64,000 nt of DNA from Muricea muricata (lineage: Eukaryota > Cnidaria > Anthozoa > Malacalcyonacea > Plexauridae), in contig OY979719.1 in NCBI GenBank assembly GCA_963855995.1, positions 4,278,001 to 4,342,000 on the forward strand, written 5' to 3'. The notes under the pieces were generated by a model. That model was not told the DNA's origin and ran no database searches. It was given only the letters and a program-made list of their open reading frames with translations. Position numbers and translations under genes: made by a program. Shown piece by piece: positions 22,861 to 39,420 of this stretch (its first letter is position 1; each line of letters starts with the position of its first letter).

Positions 22861-25800
22861 AGGCCACGGAGGAAAAGTTGATTGCCATTGGAAACACGAA
22901 CGGGTCACTCCTTGCTCATCAGCATGCAAATAAAAAAAAAATACAAAAAACGCCACCTAAAGGCGTTTCTTTTGCGAAATAAGTAGGTAAACAACAAGTA
23001 AAGAAATTACAGAATCATTTGAGTGAAAAATAAGGGTAAAAACACTTGATTCTCGCAATAAAATCTCACTTTAAGCTTCGTACAAAGACCATTAAACATT
23101 ATACATACGGGCATTTTCTGGCACACAATGGTCATCTGACGTCATTTGTTGCTGATCCTCTTCGAACAAGCTTCGTTGAAAATCTCTCCGTTTGGACCTG
23201 ATATTTACCAAAGAAAAGTCTTGAAAGTCCGTAAAAGTATGAATCGATTTCATACAAATGACGAGGAAGACACAAGGCAGACATCTGGAGGAAATTCGAG
23301 CTAAAACGGCGAAGAAATAGAAAACAAAATGCGATGCAAAAGATGGCGTCTTCGAAAAAATTCAAAATCAAAATGGCGTCGTCTTCTTGTCCAATCTAAA
23401 GATGCAAAGAAACTCGCCCTAGTGTAACTGGACACCAACAATATTGGATTTTTATTACACATGTAAGTATTTTCTAACTATTTTACCTATGGTTTAGTTG
23501 TTAATGTTATTTTTTCAGTCTACTTACCAGGTCGAGATCTCACTTTTTAAATCTAATACAATTCAGATAAATATACTGATACATATACGACTGAGACTTC
23601 TATTTTTTTTTCTAGCTGCCATAGGAGATCGTTCGGAAAGGAATCGAACACCGGTGACATGATTAAAGTGAAACCTTTTGGAGGTAAGATAAACAAGTTT
23701 TATCCAAATTTTTATACAAAATACAACTTTTTAATAGATTCTATTTGATATCCGTTCCATTTTTTGACGTTTAAGTATTTCAACTAAAAACTCAGAAAAA
23801 CTGAATCAAATTGGCTTCAATTCCCCCCCCCCCCGACCTATCGTTCCAGTTAATTTATTGTTCAATGGCACTGACCAAGCGAATTATTACAAAAGTATTG
23901 TTTGGTTAAGGGGAGAACTTATTTGGCATTGATTTACAGATAACACAGAGCATATATATTGCAGAATAGTACCATTTGTGTGAAACTACATTAAAATTAT
24001 GCCTCATGTATTTAAATTTTTATTTCGATTTTACCTTTTGAATATTCCGTATGTTTATAAAACAACGAGTACATCTTTGTGTATTTGTCAAAATGTCACT
24101 GTCTTCACACTCCTTTGTATTTGCTTGTGTTGCTGTTTTCAGACAACATTACTCCCACGATTTAGCGAAGATGGACTTAACTTTAGTTTTCTGGTTCACA
24201 CCCTGAATAAAACATTCAGCAAATAAGCCTCGTTTCCATTTGGTCGCAACTGTCAGAGCAAAGTTATTCATCACAATGTGATTAAGTGTAGACCTACCTT
24301 CTCTTGTGTCGACTGTATTCAAATTAGTCATATTACAGTAAATCTAGATACTTATCACATCGGTGACTTTGATGTATTAACGATATTCACGAGTTGAAAA
24401 AAAAACTAGGCTTTACTTAGATCCCAAATTACCACAATCGCAGATACATGCACGCATAGCGTACCTATTTTATTACAGCGAAACAAAAGAATGAAACCCA
24501 AATTGCAGCCAATTCTTTGTTTGAGTGTTTATCCGTATTATTTCCATGTTTTAAATATATCCCGTGTTTAAAGTAAGGCTCAAAAATTATACGCACCCAT
24601 ACGGAAAAAATCGCCAGCATTCAACTGTTTATTCAAAAATTTAATTAAGTTTTTGCTTCAAAAACAAAAAAAAAATGGAAACGCTTTCAAATTCCGCAAT
24701 TGAAGTTTGGAGTTGAAGTTGCCCTTCCATATACACAGTTCAGTACGTACACGATTTACAACTGGTGCATTTCTTGCAACCGGAATATCGTCGTGCCGAA
24801 ATTTTTGTCCACAAATTGTATAAGCCGTTCATACTTGGTACACTTTGAATGCTCTAATTTGTTCTCGAACCGAACGCAGGCTGTTTGTATGGATCGATTG
24901 CCTGGAGTGTGCACATTTGCAAAAAATATCGGCGAGTTAACCGATTTACTTCACTATATAGCGCGGTAAACAAAGAACTAAATCGATCTAAAATTTGAAC
25001 CGATTCAAGGTGGTCTAGTTTAGATCGATTTCGGATCGGTTTCAACTCCTATTTGATCCCGGATCGATTTGAATCGCTAGTGTGAACGGCCCCTTACATC
25101 TAGGAATTTTGTCTTTTGTCTACCTTGTTATATATACCAATTATTTAGTCATCTCTACTTCTAACGTATCAGCGTAGTCTTTTTACTTATCTTGTAAATA
25201 GTTTGCTTATCTTCTAAATATCTTAATCATTTATGTTTTTCAAGGATGCTGCTAACTAACCAAGGATAGAACAAGATGGGAAGAACTAATATGGACCCAA
25301 GAAGCGAATCAGTACACGTGTGTCCATCAGAAGAGGTGAAGGGGGAAATACTGTCGCAAGGTAAGGTTTGTCAAAGTCATTTGCAATCAAATTTCCGTTT
25401 AGTTTCCCATATTTTGAAATACTTTTTGGTAACATTACGCATTTGCACTTTATTTTATGATGGTTGACGGGAAATGAGTGAGTTTCTTACCTACTGGACC
25501 GACGTGATATTATAAGAAGAGAGAGAGAGAAGTTTGCAACTGGCTGAAACAATAAACAGCATGATGAAACAAGATGAAGTAACGATGCAGTGAAAGTAAG
25601 TTTTTTTTTATTAGCTTAGCCACATGGGCAGGGTCACCACAACAGCGTGAGCCATTTGTTGCTTTTATTTGTTACATTTTTGTTGCTAGTTCAACTTTCC
25701 TTCCTAAACTTATGTCAATTTTTTTTCAATTTTTCATTAAAAATTAATATCCCGAACTAATATTGCCAGTGTCGGTAGAGAAGTCAAAAGCACACAAAAT

Positions 25801-26197
25801 CATAGGATCTTCCAATACCTGAAACGTTACAGCAAACCAAATTCAACATTTAGAACGAAGGCGTCAGGAAGTTAGTATTTATGGTTAAGTTTTCTGATTT
25901 TATAGAAATTTACTGGGACCTGTTCGTCATCTTGAGATTATTTAATTTCATTAGTTGCGTCATCGCAAAGTTAGCCACGTAAAACTACTCCTAATAACAC
26001 TTTGATATCTAAAAAGTTACTTATGAATATAGTATTGAAAATTGACAAGAAAATCTAGTTTTGTGTGACTTGGCTTGCCACTTAAAATGTATATCCGACA
26101 TAACTGGGATGACGCCGTATATATTTTACAATGTATATGTGCTAATATAGGGTTAGGTAACTGTAGATAACAGTTGATAACGGTATACATCTAAATA
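22861..26197. other. Gene-poor region with exon-like segments
   Basis: No protein domain is recognised. Short segments bounded by plausible AG and GT sites occur at about 23618-23684 and 25250-25361; the second opens with an ATG frame of about 29 codons before its GT. A dispersed repeat starting TTTCCATTTGGTCG lies at about 24,230-24,400 and a GCAGGGTCACCACAA fragment at 25,627-25,655. These segments could belong to a non-coding transcript or an unrecognised gene. Confidence 0.35.
24230..24400 (+). repeat. Dispersed TE-like repeat, copy 1 of 3
   Basis: Shares the opening TTTCCATTTGGTCG and the later blocks GTATTCAAATTAGT, ATCACATCG and TTTGATGTATT with copies near 51.2-51.5 kb and 60.87-61.02 kb. 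The family is unidentified and no coding sequence is present. Confidence 0.65.
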
Positions 26198-26637
26198 TAC
26201 AGGGTGTTTGTACTCTGTTTACACGCATATAAAACGTGGAGTTATCCTATATAGTTTAAAAAATTTTTATCAAAATATTTCGAGAATTCTGATATAGAAA
26301 AATATTTTGATGGCGATTCTAAGCGATTTTTAATGCCATGTTTTTGGTGCAACATCACAAACCTAAACAAAAATTCCATTTCTTAGCAAATGCACTCTAA
26401 TTATGTACAAAGGCGTAATTTAGAGGGGGATGACTAATTGAATTGACGGTCCAGTGCCACTGCCTTTCTATTGCTTTTGTTGGCGCGGCTGATCATTTTG
26501 CCATGAACTTTGATTTAATTAGAAGTTAATGTTGTGGGCTACGAATATATAACTTGATTTTTCACACAGTCTTTTCAAAAAGGAGAAATGGCTTGGTTAA
26601 AAGACATTAAAAACTGTGTACAACATTTATGGCTGCT

Positions 26638-29298
<2,661 letters not shown>

Positions 29299-29680
29299 CA
29301 GGGTGATTAAAAAAAACTGATGCCCTTTCAAATTCAAATTAGCCGCGAATTTCATTACGGAACTTTAAGTATATTCCCATAGGTATACAGGGAACAGATC
29401 GTGACTAAGTACACAGTACAGGATGAGTAAAAAAACTGATACTATTGAAATTCAAACTAGCATCATTGCATCCTTGCAATTTGACAGACGTTGATCTAAA
29501 ACAAAATCTAATTCCCAGTGGAAGTTAAAATGCATAATTTTAGCCGTGCAAGAATTGTCAGAATTGGTTTACGTACTGTGTACTAAATCACGATCTGTTC
29601 TCTGTATACCAATGGGAATACACCGTAATGAATTCGCAGCTATTTTGAATTTGAAAGAGCATCAGTTTTGACTCACCATG
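29299..29680. mobile_element. Palindromic CAGGGTG-type MITE, 382 bp
   Basis: The left end CAGGGTGATTAAAA and the right end (inverse of CATGGTGAGTCAAAA) are flanked by TA. Arms of about 125 bp match (CTGATGC, CTTTCAAATTCAAA, GAACAGATCGTGA). An additional direct partial copy of the end lies inside, near 29,420. It resembles the element at 9358-10139 in termini and architecture. Confidence 0.82.
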
Positions 29681-31010
29681 TAGTGTAAATCCTCTTTGAT
29701 TAAAAATATGATAAGTATCTTAGTGCTTTCTGGTTTGTTTTGGTAAGCAGGAACAATGGAACAGCTCAGCCATTGTTTGTGTGCACTGAAGCCAACCACG
29801 GAAGTGATTTGAGAGCAGCTGCGACGTACCATGCAAATGAAGGTGTTTCGGTCGAATAAGTATGAGAATTGCGGTAAATATTTCGATTCTTTTGAACTAT
29901 AACTGTACTAGCTATAGGAACCTGGATGGCAACTATAGTTCAGGACTTAAACTTCTATAGATGAGTTTGCGAGTTTAGTATAAAAAGTTTACGTCTCGCT
30001 TAGTAAAATGCTCTTACTTTAAAATGCCATGCTTTATACTCTTTGCCCACTTCTCATGCTTATTTGACCCAGCCTCAGACTTTGGTAAGTATAAGATATC
30101 TAACTATTTCGGACCAGTTAACACAACGAAAAGCCCATGCCCTTTCAGTTAAGGTTTTAACTACGTCTGAAAACTCAATCAAATACTCAGTCTAAGTGGG
30201 TTTAAGTAGCTAGAGATAACGTAATTTATCTTTTTATTTTGCTTTTTTGTTTATAAAGTAATTTACTAGCTAAAAGTATGGACTGCGAGGGTGTGAGCCG
30301 TGTGTAAGTTGCATGGGGTTAGGCACATTAAAGGAATTAAAATTTTTGAAAGTATGCTTAAAAACTCTAAAAATCTACCGTCATTTGTAACAAAACCGCT
30401 ACTAGGAAAATGTTCTAGGTATTAACCAAATTGATCTAGTATCATTCAACCTCGTATTTCTGTGTATCATGATAAAATACTAGCGACAAAAATGCAGATT
30501 GAATATTTTGTATATTTTGAAAGTAAATTTAAGTACAAAGTCAAGTGGACAGCTCACCTGTTTTTATATGACCTTTAGTGTTTTGTGCATTCGATCTTTT
30601 TTGTTTACGTTTGGCCTAAAATATTCGAATAAATTAAACTTACTCAGTATGCATACTTCACCGAAATTTTAATTTTTTTAATTTTCGAATTTGGGTGGCA
30701 GTCGGGGTGGTGGTGGTGCATGCGGGCTTATCAGCTGTGAGTGTCTGTGCGATGGTGAGGAAAGTGAAGGTAACGAATGGAATGCAGGAGCTTAGGACTG
30801 AGGAAGACAGCTTAGAACTGAGGCAGGTAGGCAGTTGGTAGGATCAGCGGGGGGCACTTGTCATTTTGGCTTTGGGAATCAAATTTGCATGCTAGGTACT
30901 TAAGTTACTAACGTTTGTTGTTTTAATTTGCTAGGTATGCGCGGCTGCTCTCCAGAGAAGATCAACTTAGCAATTTGCATTCGCATTTGCAAGGTTGGTC
31001 TTCTCTTCGC
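29681..31010. other. Gene-free stretch
   Basis: No domain-bearing reading frame or clear exon was seen. There is a GT-rich/GGTGGT patch near 30,700-30,760. Confidence 0.4.
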
Positions 31011-31012
31011 CG

Positions 31013-31133
31013 GCTACCCCGGCCAGCTCTCCGAGTGCTACTTCCACCGTAAATAAGTAGAAGTACTTACACTATATGTGTAAGTACTTCTACTTAGGTG
31101 GAAGTAGCACTTGGGGAGCTGGCCGGGGTAGGG
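31013..31133. repeat. Strong hairpin
   Basis: Arms of about 58 bp, including GTAGAAGTACTTACAC and ACCCCGGCCAGCT, are nearly exact reverse complements around a loop of about 5 bases. The tips are GC-rich. It is probably a small MITE. Confidence 0.8.
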
Positions 31134-34100
31134 GGATTTTTTTTATTCAATTTCTCAATTCCCATGGGAATTGAATTTTTAATTAAAAAGGGGTCACTTG
31201 TAAATTTTGTAAACAATTTATTGAAAAGAATTTGTAAAGATTACAATTTAAATAACAATAAAAAGAGATTAACTAACACAAACTTGTACTTATTCAAATA
31301 ACAATAGAAGAAAACAGAACATGACAGGAAGACAACAATTACATTGCGCTTAACAGAAGTGAACAAACACAAGTGAATGAACACACTGAAAAGGCAATGT
31401 TAAAAAACTTGGTCTTTTCAAGATAATGTTTATACTTCAAGATATAAATAATTGTGAAACAACTGGAAGTGATAAATTTGTCGAGTTTGACTGATAAATG
31501 GTTCAAAATACAACAGCGAGTTGTTTCACAATTAACAGAGAAAATATATGGCTCAAAAACATGTAACAGGTAAGCAAAGAGACATTTTGTGCTCGTTCGA
31601 AATTTAGTAAAGTAATTTCGCAAGAAGACAGCAATACTGAGCAGGTATAATTTTAAAGCTTTCAATTGGTATAATTCTACAAATACACTGTCAACTTTTC
31701 CTGCGGGAAGAAACCGGAGTACCCGGCCAAAATCCGTGATTTCTGGCGCAGCCTTAACTTAATTCTTTGCATATACGTTCTTGTTAACTTTCAGAGCCAT
31801 ATAGTTTTCTGTATGCGTTTTTAACCTGACAATGTTGGTTTGATCAAAAATTACCGGCTTGGTTTTTTAAACAAAAACTGATAGACGAAAATATCAGATA
31901 GAATAAGAATTACTTGGAAAGAAATTTCTTGGGAATTCCACTAAGATAAAAAGTTACCCTGTATACAGTTCATGCATCCGTTTCCTGCAAAAATACTGTA
32001 AGAAACTAACAGACATTTCATTTTTTTATATACATATCACGGGCCAGAGGTGTCTACTTGCGTCAATGTTAATTTATATTGCAGCATGATAAAACATGAA
32101 AAATCATACGCTGTTAGTGTAAAATTACACAAATTACAATAAGTAATGTATGATCTTTTATGTTTCATCACAGTACAATACAAATTTGAGCACTTCACAA
32201 GTGGACAAAACGCACTTGTCCTATAGCCCGTGGATGCATGCCCGAGTGCACAAGCTTTCTGCGCAAATTATGATAATTTTGTCAAGATAACACGGAAAGC
32301 TTCACAAATATTCATGATTTTGCTTTTTTTTATTATTGCAAATAGTAAATTTTTACTGAGAAAAAAGCTCAACAATTCCGAAAAAACTGAAAACAACGTT
32401 TTGACTGCCTGGATACAACACTGAAATTACTCAATATATAGTAGACTAGCTTCCAGGATTTGTCACAGACACAGCCTTAAAAATGGACAGTAGTTTTTCA
32501 TAATAAAAAGAGATGTTTGTAAAATCATTATGGTGATTTTCAATGCAACAAAACATTTTTTGCCTTTTTAAAACTTGTTGTTTTACTGTTGACAGAATCG
32601 AAACCAAATATATAACATTGGGATGTGAAATCTATTTTGCAGAAAATGCTTAATGATTGAAGCGATCATTGTCAGGTTAAAAACGTATCTCTCTGAAGTA
32701 GAAATTTATCTTTACTTACTTGTTGAAAAGACCATGTTCCAAAGCCATGGAAATCTGTTTTCTTATACTATTATTGCTATACTACTATTATTACTACCAT
32801 TACAAAGTGGAATAATTTGAAAAGAATTGAACTGAAGCAAAGGACATAAACATATAATAAATTATCCCAATTCCAAAAACACAAATTCACCACAGCCAAA
32901 CTAAACACAATATCTTGTGATCCTAACAATCGAGCTTTAATTAAATCAAAGTCTTTACCTTATTGAAACAATTTTACTCATCATTCATTAATAGGAATGA
33001 ACTCACGTTCATATTAACTTTCAAATATGTTGAAACACTTTTGCAACTCACGTGTAATATTATACTGAGGTTTCACTAAAATTTTTCTATTCTTTTTAAA
33101 TTTCTGCCAGGAACTTCACAAAATGGAAGGAAGGGATATTTCAGTTTTTTAAAATTACTAATTGTCATTTCATAGTCAAGTGTTGAAGTATGAGTGTTAC
33201 CGGTACAAATTAAATAAATGCACCCTGTACAACACTTTCTTTAATCATGCATCGTTTATCTCTACCTATCTATCAAAGGAAATATGTTAACCAAATCAAT
33301 TTTGCACACTTCTACAATGTTTTACTCCAAAGGTTATAGTGGTTTTGCTTAAGCTCAGGTAACCTCAGACATTTATCAACAAAGTCATCTTGCATAGCTG
33401 CTTGTCCCACATGACATATAATATAAATTACTTAGTGGAATTTAATTCATGAATAATTATAACTGATAATTATTGCATAAAAAAAAATTTACATGATCTG
33501 CTAAGCATGCGTAAATTAGACATCAAACAACTTTAAATTGTAGGTGATAAAACTTCTGCTGTACTTTGAATTATTATAAATATGAAGCAGAAAAACAGCC
33601 TTAGATGTCCTGCGCCGGTATGTCTTACATGGAATAATAAATTTACAAGTCCCTCAAAATAAAATTGTACTGGTTCAGTTCATCTCAATTCCAAACAAGT
33701 TCCACTTTGCAATGAAGTAAAGGCAACTAACTATCTTATTTGACCTTGAGTACTTCATCTTAAAAGAGGAAAGTTTTGTTACAAAATCACACAGTCTATT
33801 TCACAAAAAGCACTATGAAACATACCGGGGTATTTTTAACTTTTTGGGTTTGTGTACTACAATGGATTCTTAAATTGTTTCAAATGGTTCGTTCCAGAAA
33901 AATTCGTATCTCCACAGAGGGAATTTTCCCTGTCCAGGAAGCAGACAAAATGTATTTTAAGAAATTTCCCCTCCCTCCTCTAGACATCTATATCAAAAGG
34001 AAGGAGCAGGTATGTCAATGTAAGTTTGTCCAAGAAAGTGGCAATTGTAGTTGGAGATTTATCAAGCAAAAGAGAGATCCATCAAAAAGTTGGATATATT

Positions 34101-36395
34101 ATGTCCAAAGAAAGAGGAGGGTGACTTAAAACCCAGATAAACAGGAATGGAGGGGGGGGGGGGATATAAACCTCTTTGTGATGTTAAATTTTCTCTGTGT
34201 AGGATATGGAAAAACCTAATAATATTCAAATTATGCTTAAGGAACATTCAAAACTGTTGTGATTTTTACAAGAGCCTCGCACAATTTTTAAGATGAACAC
34301 TGAAAGTCAATTAAAACAAAAGAAGATTGAGATGGTGCACCAGGGAACATTAAATTCTTTTCAAATGTTTTTTTATTGAGTTAATGAAACATTATCACTG
34401 TTTTTTAACACTCACGGAGAAATAAATTTCCTGTCTATAGACAATAAAAACAACCTGTAAATTTGATAGACATTTGGTACCATTCACACCACCTCAATCA
34501 CCTTTATGTACAATATTACAAAGTCAAATAATGACAAACATAATTGTTTTATGTTTAAAAACAAATTTTTAAATATGTAAAATAATTTGCAAGAAATTGT
34601 GATGAAAGGCACAACCTACAAAGATTGATTCAAGTGGTAAGTAAAACAATGAAAAATGAAAAAAGCCTAAAATTTGACTTCTTTGATATTCAAACACAGC
34701 ACATGGATTTGATGGTGTAAAAAAATTAAATCATGTTACCGTACATGTGTTTTCATATCGAGAATTGGACCAAACAGAAATATGGTCATGAATTAGTCCG
34801 ATTAAAACCACTAAACTCGATTTTCTGTCAAACACGGTTCATCATTATTTGACTTTTTCTGAGATTAAAATGCTTTGAGCACATGAGATTTTCTATGACA
34901 AGAGGCCACACAAATAATGATCAAATTAGGAGAAAATGAAACTGCCATATCCTGAAATATACTGTTTCCATCAACTTGTACAAATAATGCTGACATTCAA
35001 AATTGTTCTTGTGATATTTATTTTTTGCAAATGGATGAAAGATTTATATCATAAACATAGCCACTTGTTGCAGAAAGTCACAAAAAATATTCAAAGCATT
35101 TCAATTGGAAATAAAACATGAAAATATTAAAGACCTTCTCGGCACGTTTCATCAACAGTGTTCACTTTTTGATTATGGATCAGCCAGATTAGCATTCAAT
35201 GTGCTATTAAGATCTAAAAAATGTCAGGAAAGAATAGGTGGTAAAGATGTGTGATTCTCTGACATATGATAGAGGGGGCATGTATAAGAAAGTGAAATTT
35301 TTTGCTTGAATATATGCTACCTCATTTATAGGAGGGGGGGATTCAATTGATTTCTCTTTTCAGAATTAAAGCCACAACCTCAAACATGAAAGGAAAGTAG
35401 TTGAACCACTTTGTCACTAAAACCCCATAACTATTTCCCAGCTTCCCATGCAAAAGGGGGGTGGGATGCAATCATTTGATATGGGCACACTACACTGCCA
35501 CTCAATATTTAACAAGATACCTTTAGTTATCTTGCGTACATAAAGTAGGTATCTATTTGATTATATATAAGTTGTTCTAGTTGTTAGAAACACTATATTA
35601 GATATTCTTAGGGATGGTAGATTTATGAATAAATAAGCCAAATCACCATTAGTGCCGTCAAAACAACAAAGAGAACAAAAGGCAAATACAAAGGAAAACA
35701 ATGAGTACTGTAAAAATTTGGCTTATTTATGCAGGCTATCTACCAACCCTGGATATTCTAGTTGCTCCAGAAAAGATCCATCCCCCACAGAAGAAATTAA
35801 CAACAATATCCCCCCTCTCCCTCACCGGACATCCTATAGAAATTTAAGACATGCTTTAGATGATGCCCCCTCTCTGGATGGTGAAAATTTGATCTGTCTG
35901 CGGGAGGTTATGGATCTTTTTTTGGAGCAACTCATCAAATATAATAAAGTTAGGTTAGTTAGTTCTATCAAGTCAATTATATGAACTTAAATCGATCGAA
36001 ATGGAAAACCATCACACCTAATTTTCAACATTACAGATCAAAAATGCAAAAAATTTGTCACAATTTTTAATTTTATATTGATCCTTAGTCCTTTTAAGCA
36101 TTCTTACTAACAAGTATGAGAACTAACAGTAGACTAGACTGCAGTTCTTAGTTTCTCATGGGTAGGGAAGACCAAGGTTTAACACGTGCGAAATACAAGC
36201 TCTTCATGTTCAAATATTTTGCTAAATTTGGCCTGATTGTGCATAAAATTCATGTATATCATACATCTAGATACTCTTCTACAACAATTGATAGAAAATA
36301 AAGCATATTACCTCAAAATAAAGGCAGGATTGCTTTAAAAATCCGACGCTTTGCGCCAAGCTGTTGATAAATCGCTAGCAACTGGAGAGAACAAC
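31134..36395. other. Gene-poor, AT-rich region
   Basis: No recognised gene. A GAAACCGGAGTACCCGG repeat fragment lies at about 31,700-31,750. Two open frames (33,776-34,129 and 35,652-35,984, both +) show no domain I recognise. Several short poly(G) runs occur (34,153; 35,332). Confidence 0.4.
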
Positions 36396-37150
36396 CAGGG
36401 TTTCCACTTTTACAACACAAAATTTCCTGTTTTGCTCATAATTTTTCCTCATTTTAAACGAAATTTCCTTCATCAGTTTTGAAAATTTCCTTAAAATTTC
36501 CTTCTTGTAATAAAGTCATTCACGAAGGGCTAAACGAAGTACCGTGTTATGCCATGCTAGTGCGGCAAACTGGCATGTAAACAGGCAGACACTCGTGGCC
36601 ATTCGGATTCCAAGACAACTATCAACACTCAACTTGTCAAACATGTGGTTTAAATCACTAAACTATTTAACGGTATAATCCAGATAAAAGATTAAAAGGG
36701 ATTAGCTGATTAGGGGGAAATGCTTCTGTTTAGGGCACTGCCTAGAAATACGACACCCAAGACATACTGCATCACTGACGAATCATCAAAATTCTAGCTT
36801 ACGCTCTTTTGACTGCACATTTCTCTCTTTTTAGTTTGTACTCTGATATTAGCAATATTAACATAATACAAAGTATTTTATATATAGCTTTTTAGAACTT
36901 CAACTTTTAAATTCTAACTTCAGATGTATCTGGGTCTCACCATTGGGTTACAGTATCAGGTTACACACTTTATTTATGGTTACACAAATAGTTACACAGC
37001 GTTACATTAGCTAATATTAAAAGTTTTTTCTATTTTCTTCCATTTTTTGAAATTTCCTTCATATTTCCTTTTATTTTGCATTTCCTTTTTTTCCCTTCCA
37101 ATTGCAAAAATTTCCTTAAAAAGGAAAAATCCTTCAAAGTGGAAACCCTG
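36396..37150. mobile_element. hAT-like non-autonomous element, 755 bp, perfect 8-bp TSD
   Basis: The termini CAGGGTTTCCACTTT and its inverse are flanked by AGAACAAC on both sides (36388-36395 and 37151-37158). The subterminal regions are rich in AAATTTCCTT repeats on both ends. No transposase reading frame is present. The 8-bp duplication places it with hAT-type elements. Confidence 0.9.
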
Positions 37151-37220
37151 AGAACAACGACAAGCGTGACAGGGGGGGGGGGTGTCGTCTGGGGTCTGGT
37201 GTCGTCGTGTTCAGTGCAGG

Positions 37221-37413
37221 CAGTGGCGTATCCAGGGAGGGCTGGGCAGGGGCGTAACTTGGGTGTAAGCCTTAGAGGAGTGAAACTTATTTTGTGCCCG
37301 ACGATGGACAGGGTAAAAATTTATAGCGTGTGATGCGAGATATTCTTGACAAAATCGCCATTTGTAAACTTTGGGGGTGAGTCGCATCCCCCAACCCCCT
37401 AGTGACGCCCCTG
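37221..37413. mobile_element. hAT-like MITE, 193 bp
   Basis: Begins CAGTGGCGTATCCAGG and ends with the inverse of CAGGGGCGTCACTAGG. It is flanked by AGTGCAGG (37213-37220) and AGTGTAGG (37414-37421), an 8-bp duplication with one mismatch. It lies 70 bp from another hAT-like insertion and is related by its ends to the nested MITE at 18523-18661. Confidence 0.82.
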
Positions 37414-37421
37414 AGTGTAGG

Positions 37422-39420
37422 TAGTATTCTGCAATAAGCTGTCGTGGTTGATAAACAATACAAAAAAACTAACTCTGAGATAATTTTATATTACAAGGAA
37501 GAGCAGGTGTCACAATGAGCTTCATTAAGTCGTCGATATATATGGAGTAATATATCTTGGATAGAGCTTCGTATTTCAATATTTTCTCAGGGATCTTCAG
37601 AAAAATATGTGACGTTTCTCCTGAATAAATAACATTATCTGTCTATCTATCCGCACCATTCAACAATTTTTCCGCTTCCAAACAAAATTGAACTGTTCAG
37701 CATTATAATTTTGCAGACGACGCGAAACCAAAGGGTCGTTTGCGAAAGCACTACGTTTTATGCATTGTTGATTTCAAGTTCTACAATTTAGCAATTTCTA
37801 CGAGGTAAGGAAGTTTCCAACAAATAACAGCACTTGAAATTGAAAGCGAGTTGAAGCGAACTTGAAATTGCAATTCCGTTCATAACCATTAAACCGCAAC
37901 CAATTTTGAAAAGGGAAAGGTCTAATATTGACTTCCAAGATTTCTTTGTCCACTGATAGTATATTTACTATACGAGGGTACGCATACTGATATTTGGCCG
38001 TTTACCTGACAACTTGATACGAAACTCGCTACTGTAGTAATTAGAGCAGTGTATGACGTAATAAACCACCTAATCTTGGTCAGAAATAAGGACCATTGCT
38101 GAGCAAAACTCCCAAACAATGTCATAGATAGATAGATAGATTATTTCCAAGGCATTGCAGCCAGAGGCTGAATTACGCTAAGAATTACATATAGTTTGGA
38201 ATAGAACAAATTTTTTAAACTAAAAACTTAAAAGTTTTAAAATTTTGAGCCAAATGGCAATGTGAGTAAAGTCGACTATAATAGTCTACTACAAAAAATA
38301 GTCATGAATTTTCAGTGCATTGTAAGTTATAAAACTATTTCTAAAATGGTCTGCTTTAAAAAGTTGATTTTTAAAAAGTCGTTTCTTCCTAAGCTCATTT
38401 TGGCATTCGTTCACAGGTGGTAAACGTTTGTTCAATTTATGACTTGGGTCGTAATAATTTGCTGGAACATTTTGTCTGTTAGTTGCTGTCTTCGAGCTTC
38501 TAAAGGGACCAACTTAGCTGAGCAACAGAGAGAGATTCGTCATATGATAGGGCTGGAAATATTATCTGCATCGCGCGTTTTTGTATTCTTTCGATGTCTT
38601 TAACAAGGTAATTCGGCAGGCTATCGTGAAAGACGTGGCAATCATGCCCATGCTCACTGATTAAGACAGTTTTAATATTGTATGGAGGTGGACACTAACC
38701 ACGTTGAAAGAATAGCTTTAGTCTGAAGCGTGGCTTAAAAAGCAGGGCAAAATGCCAAAACCATTGATCTGAGCTGAAATTAGTGAATTAACGATTGTGT
38801 ATTGTAGTTTGGTAAAAACTAGCTAGCGTTTGAAAACTTAGCTCTTGACTTAGCACTATCAGTTACGTTAAGGTAGGTTATCGAGCGCATCTTTCTCAGA
38901 CAGAAATAGCGTGAAGTAAAAATAAATAAGTAGAAAACAAAATTAAGGTCACATGAGGCTCACGAGTCGGTGCTTCGTGGTTGAATTGACTCACGAGATA
39001 ATTTATATAAAAGATAGAATTAAATATAGATTAATAATGATGTAACTACAAATGGCAAAATCCCCGCAGAAAGATAATTGCCCGTGTTACATTTTTTAGA
39101 AAGCGTCGTTTCCGGTCTACGACTAGTCGACGATATCTGGAATTCGGAGCATGTTCGTGAGTCTTCGCCAAGTCATCGTGGCATCATAACTAAAAATAAT
39201 TGCAATGATGACAATAGAGTTTCAAAATCATAAATCTAGACGTGATTTGTCACAAGAATTTGTATCTCTTTGTGTCCTGTAAAATTTAAATACTATTATG
39301 ACAGACTGACGCCCACAAAAGGTCAGGTATATAACTCGCCGATTGCTGACTAATCGAGCATTACTCTAAACATTCGGCAAACGAGAGAGTTGCAAACACA
39401 ACGATAATTGCTACTATTTT
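37422..39420. other. Gene-free stretch upstream of the bZIP gene
   Basis: No reading frame with a recognisable domain. The last few hundred bases before 39421 presumably hold the bZIP promoter and 5' UTR, but no confident core element was identified. Confidence 0.4.

Noticed and set aside
33776..34129. 117-codon + strand frame
   Set aside because: No family recognised, hydrophobic and basic patches only, and no supporting splice or promoter signals.
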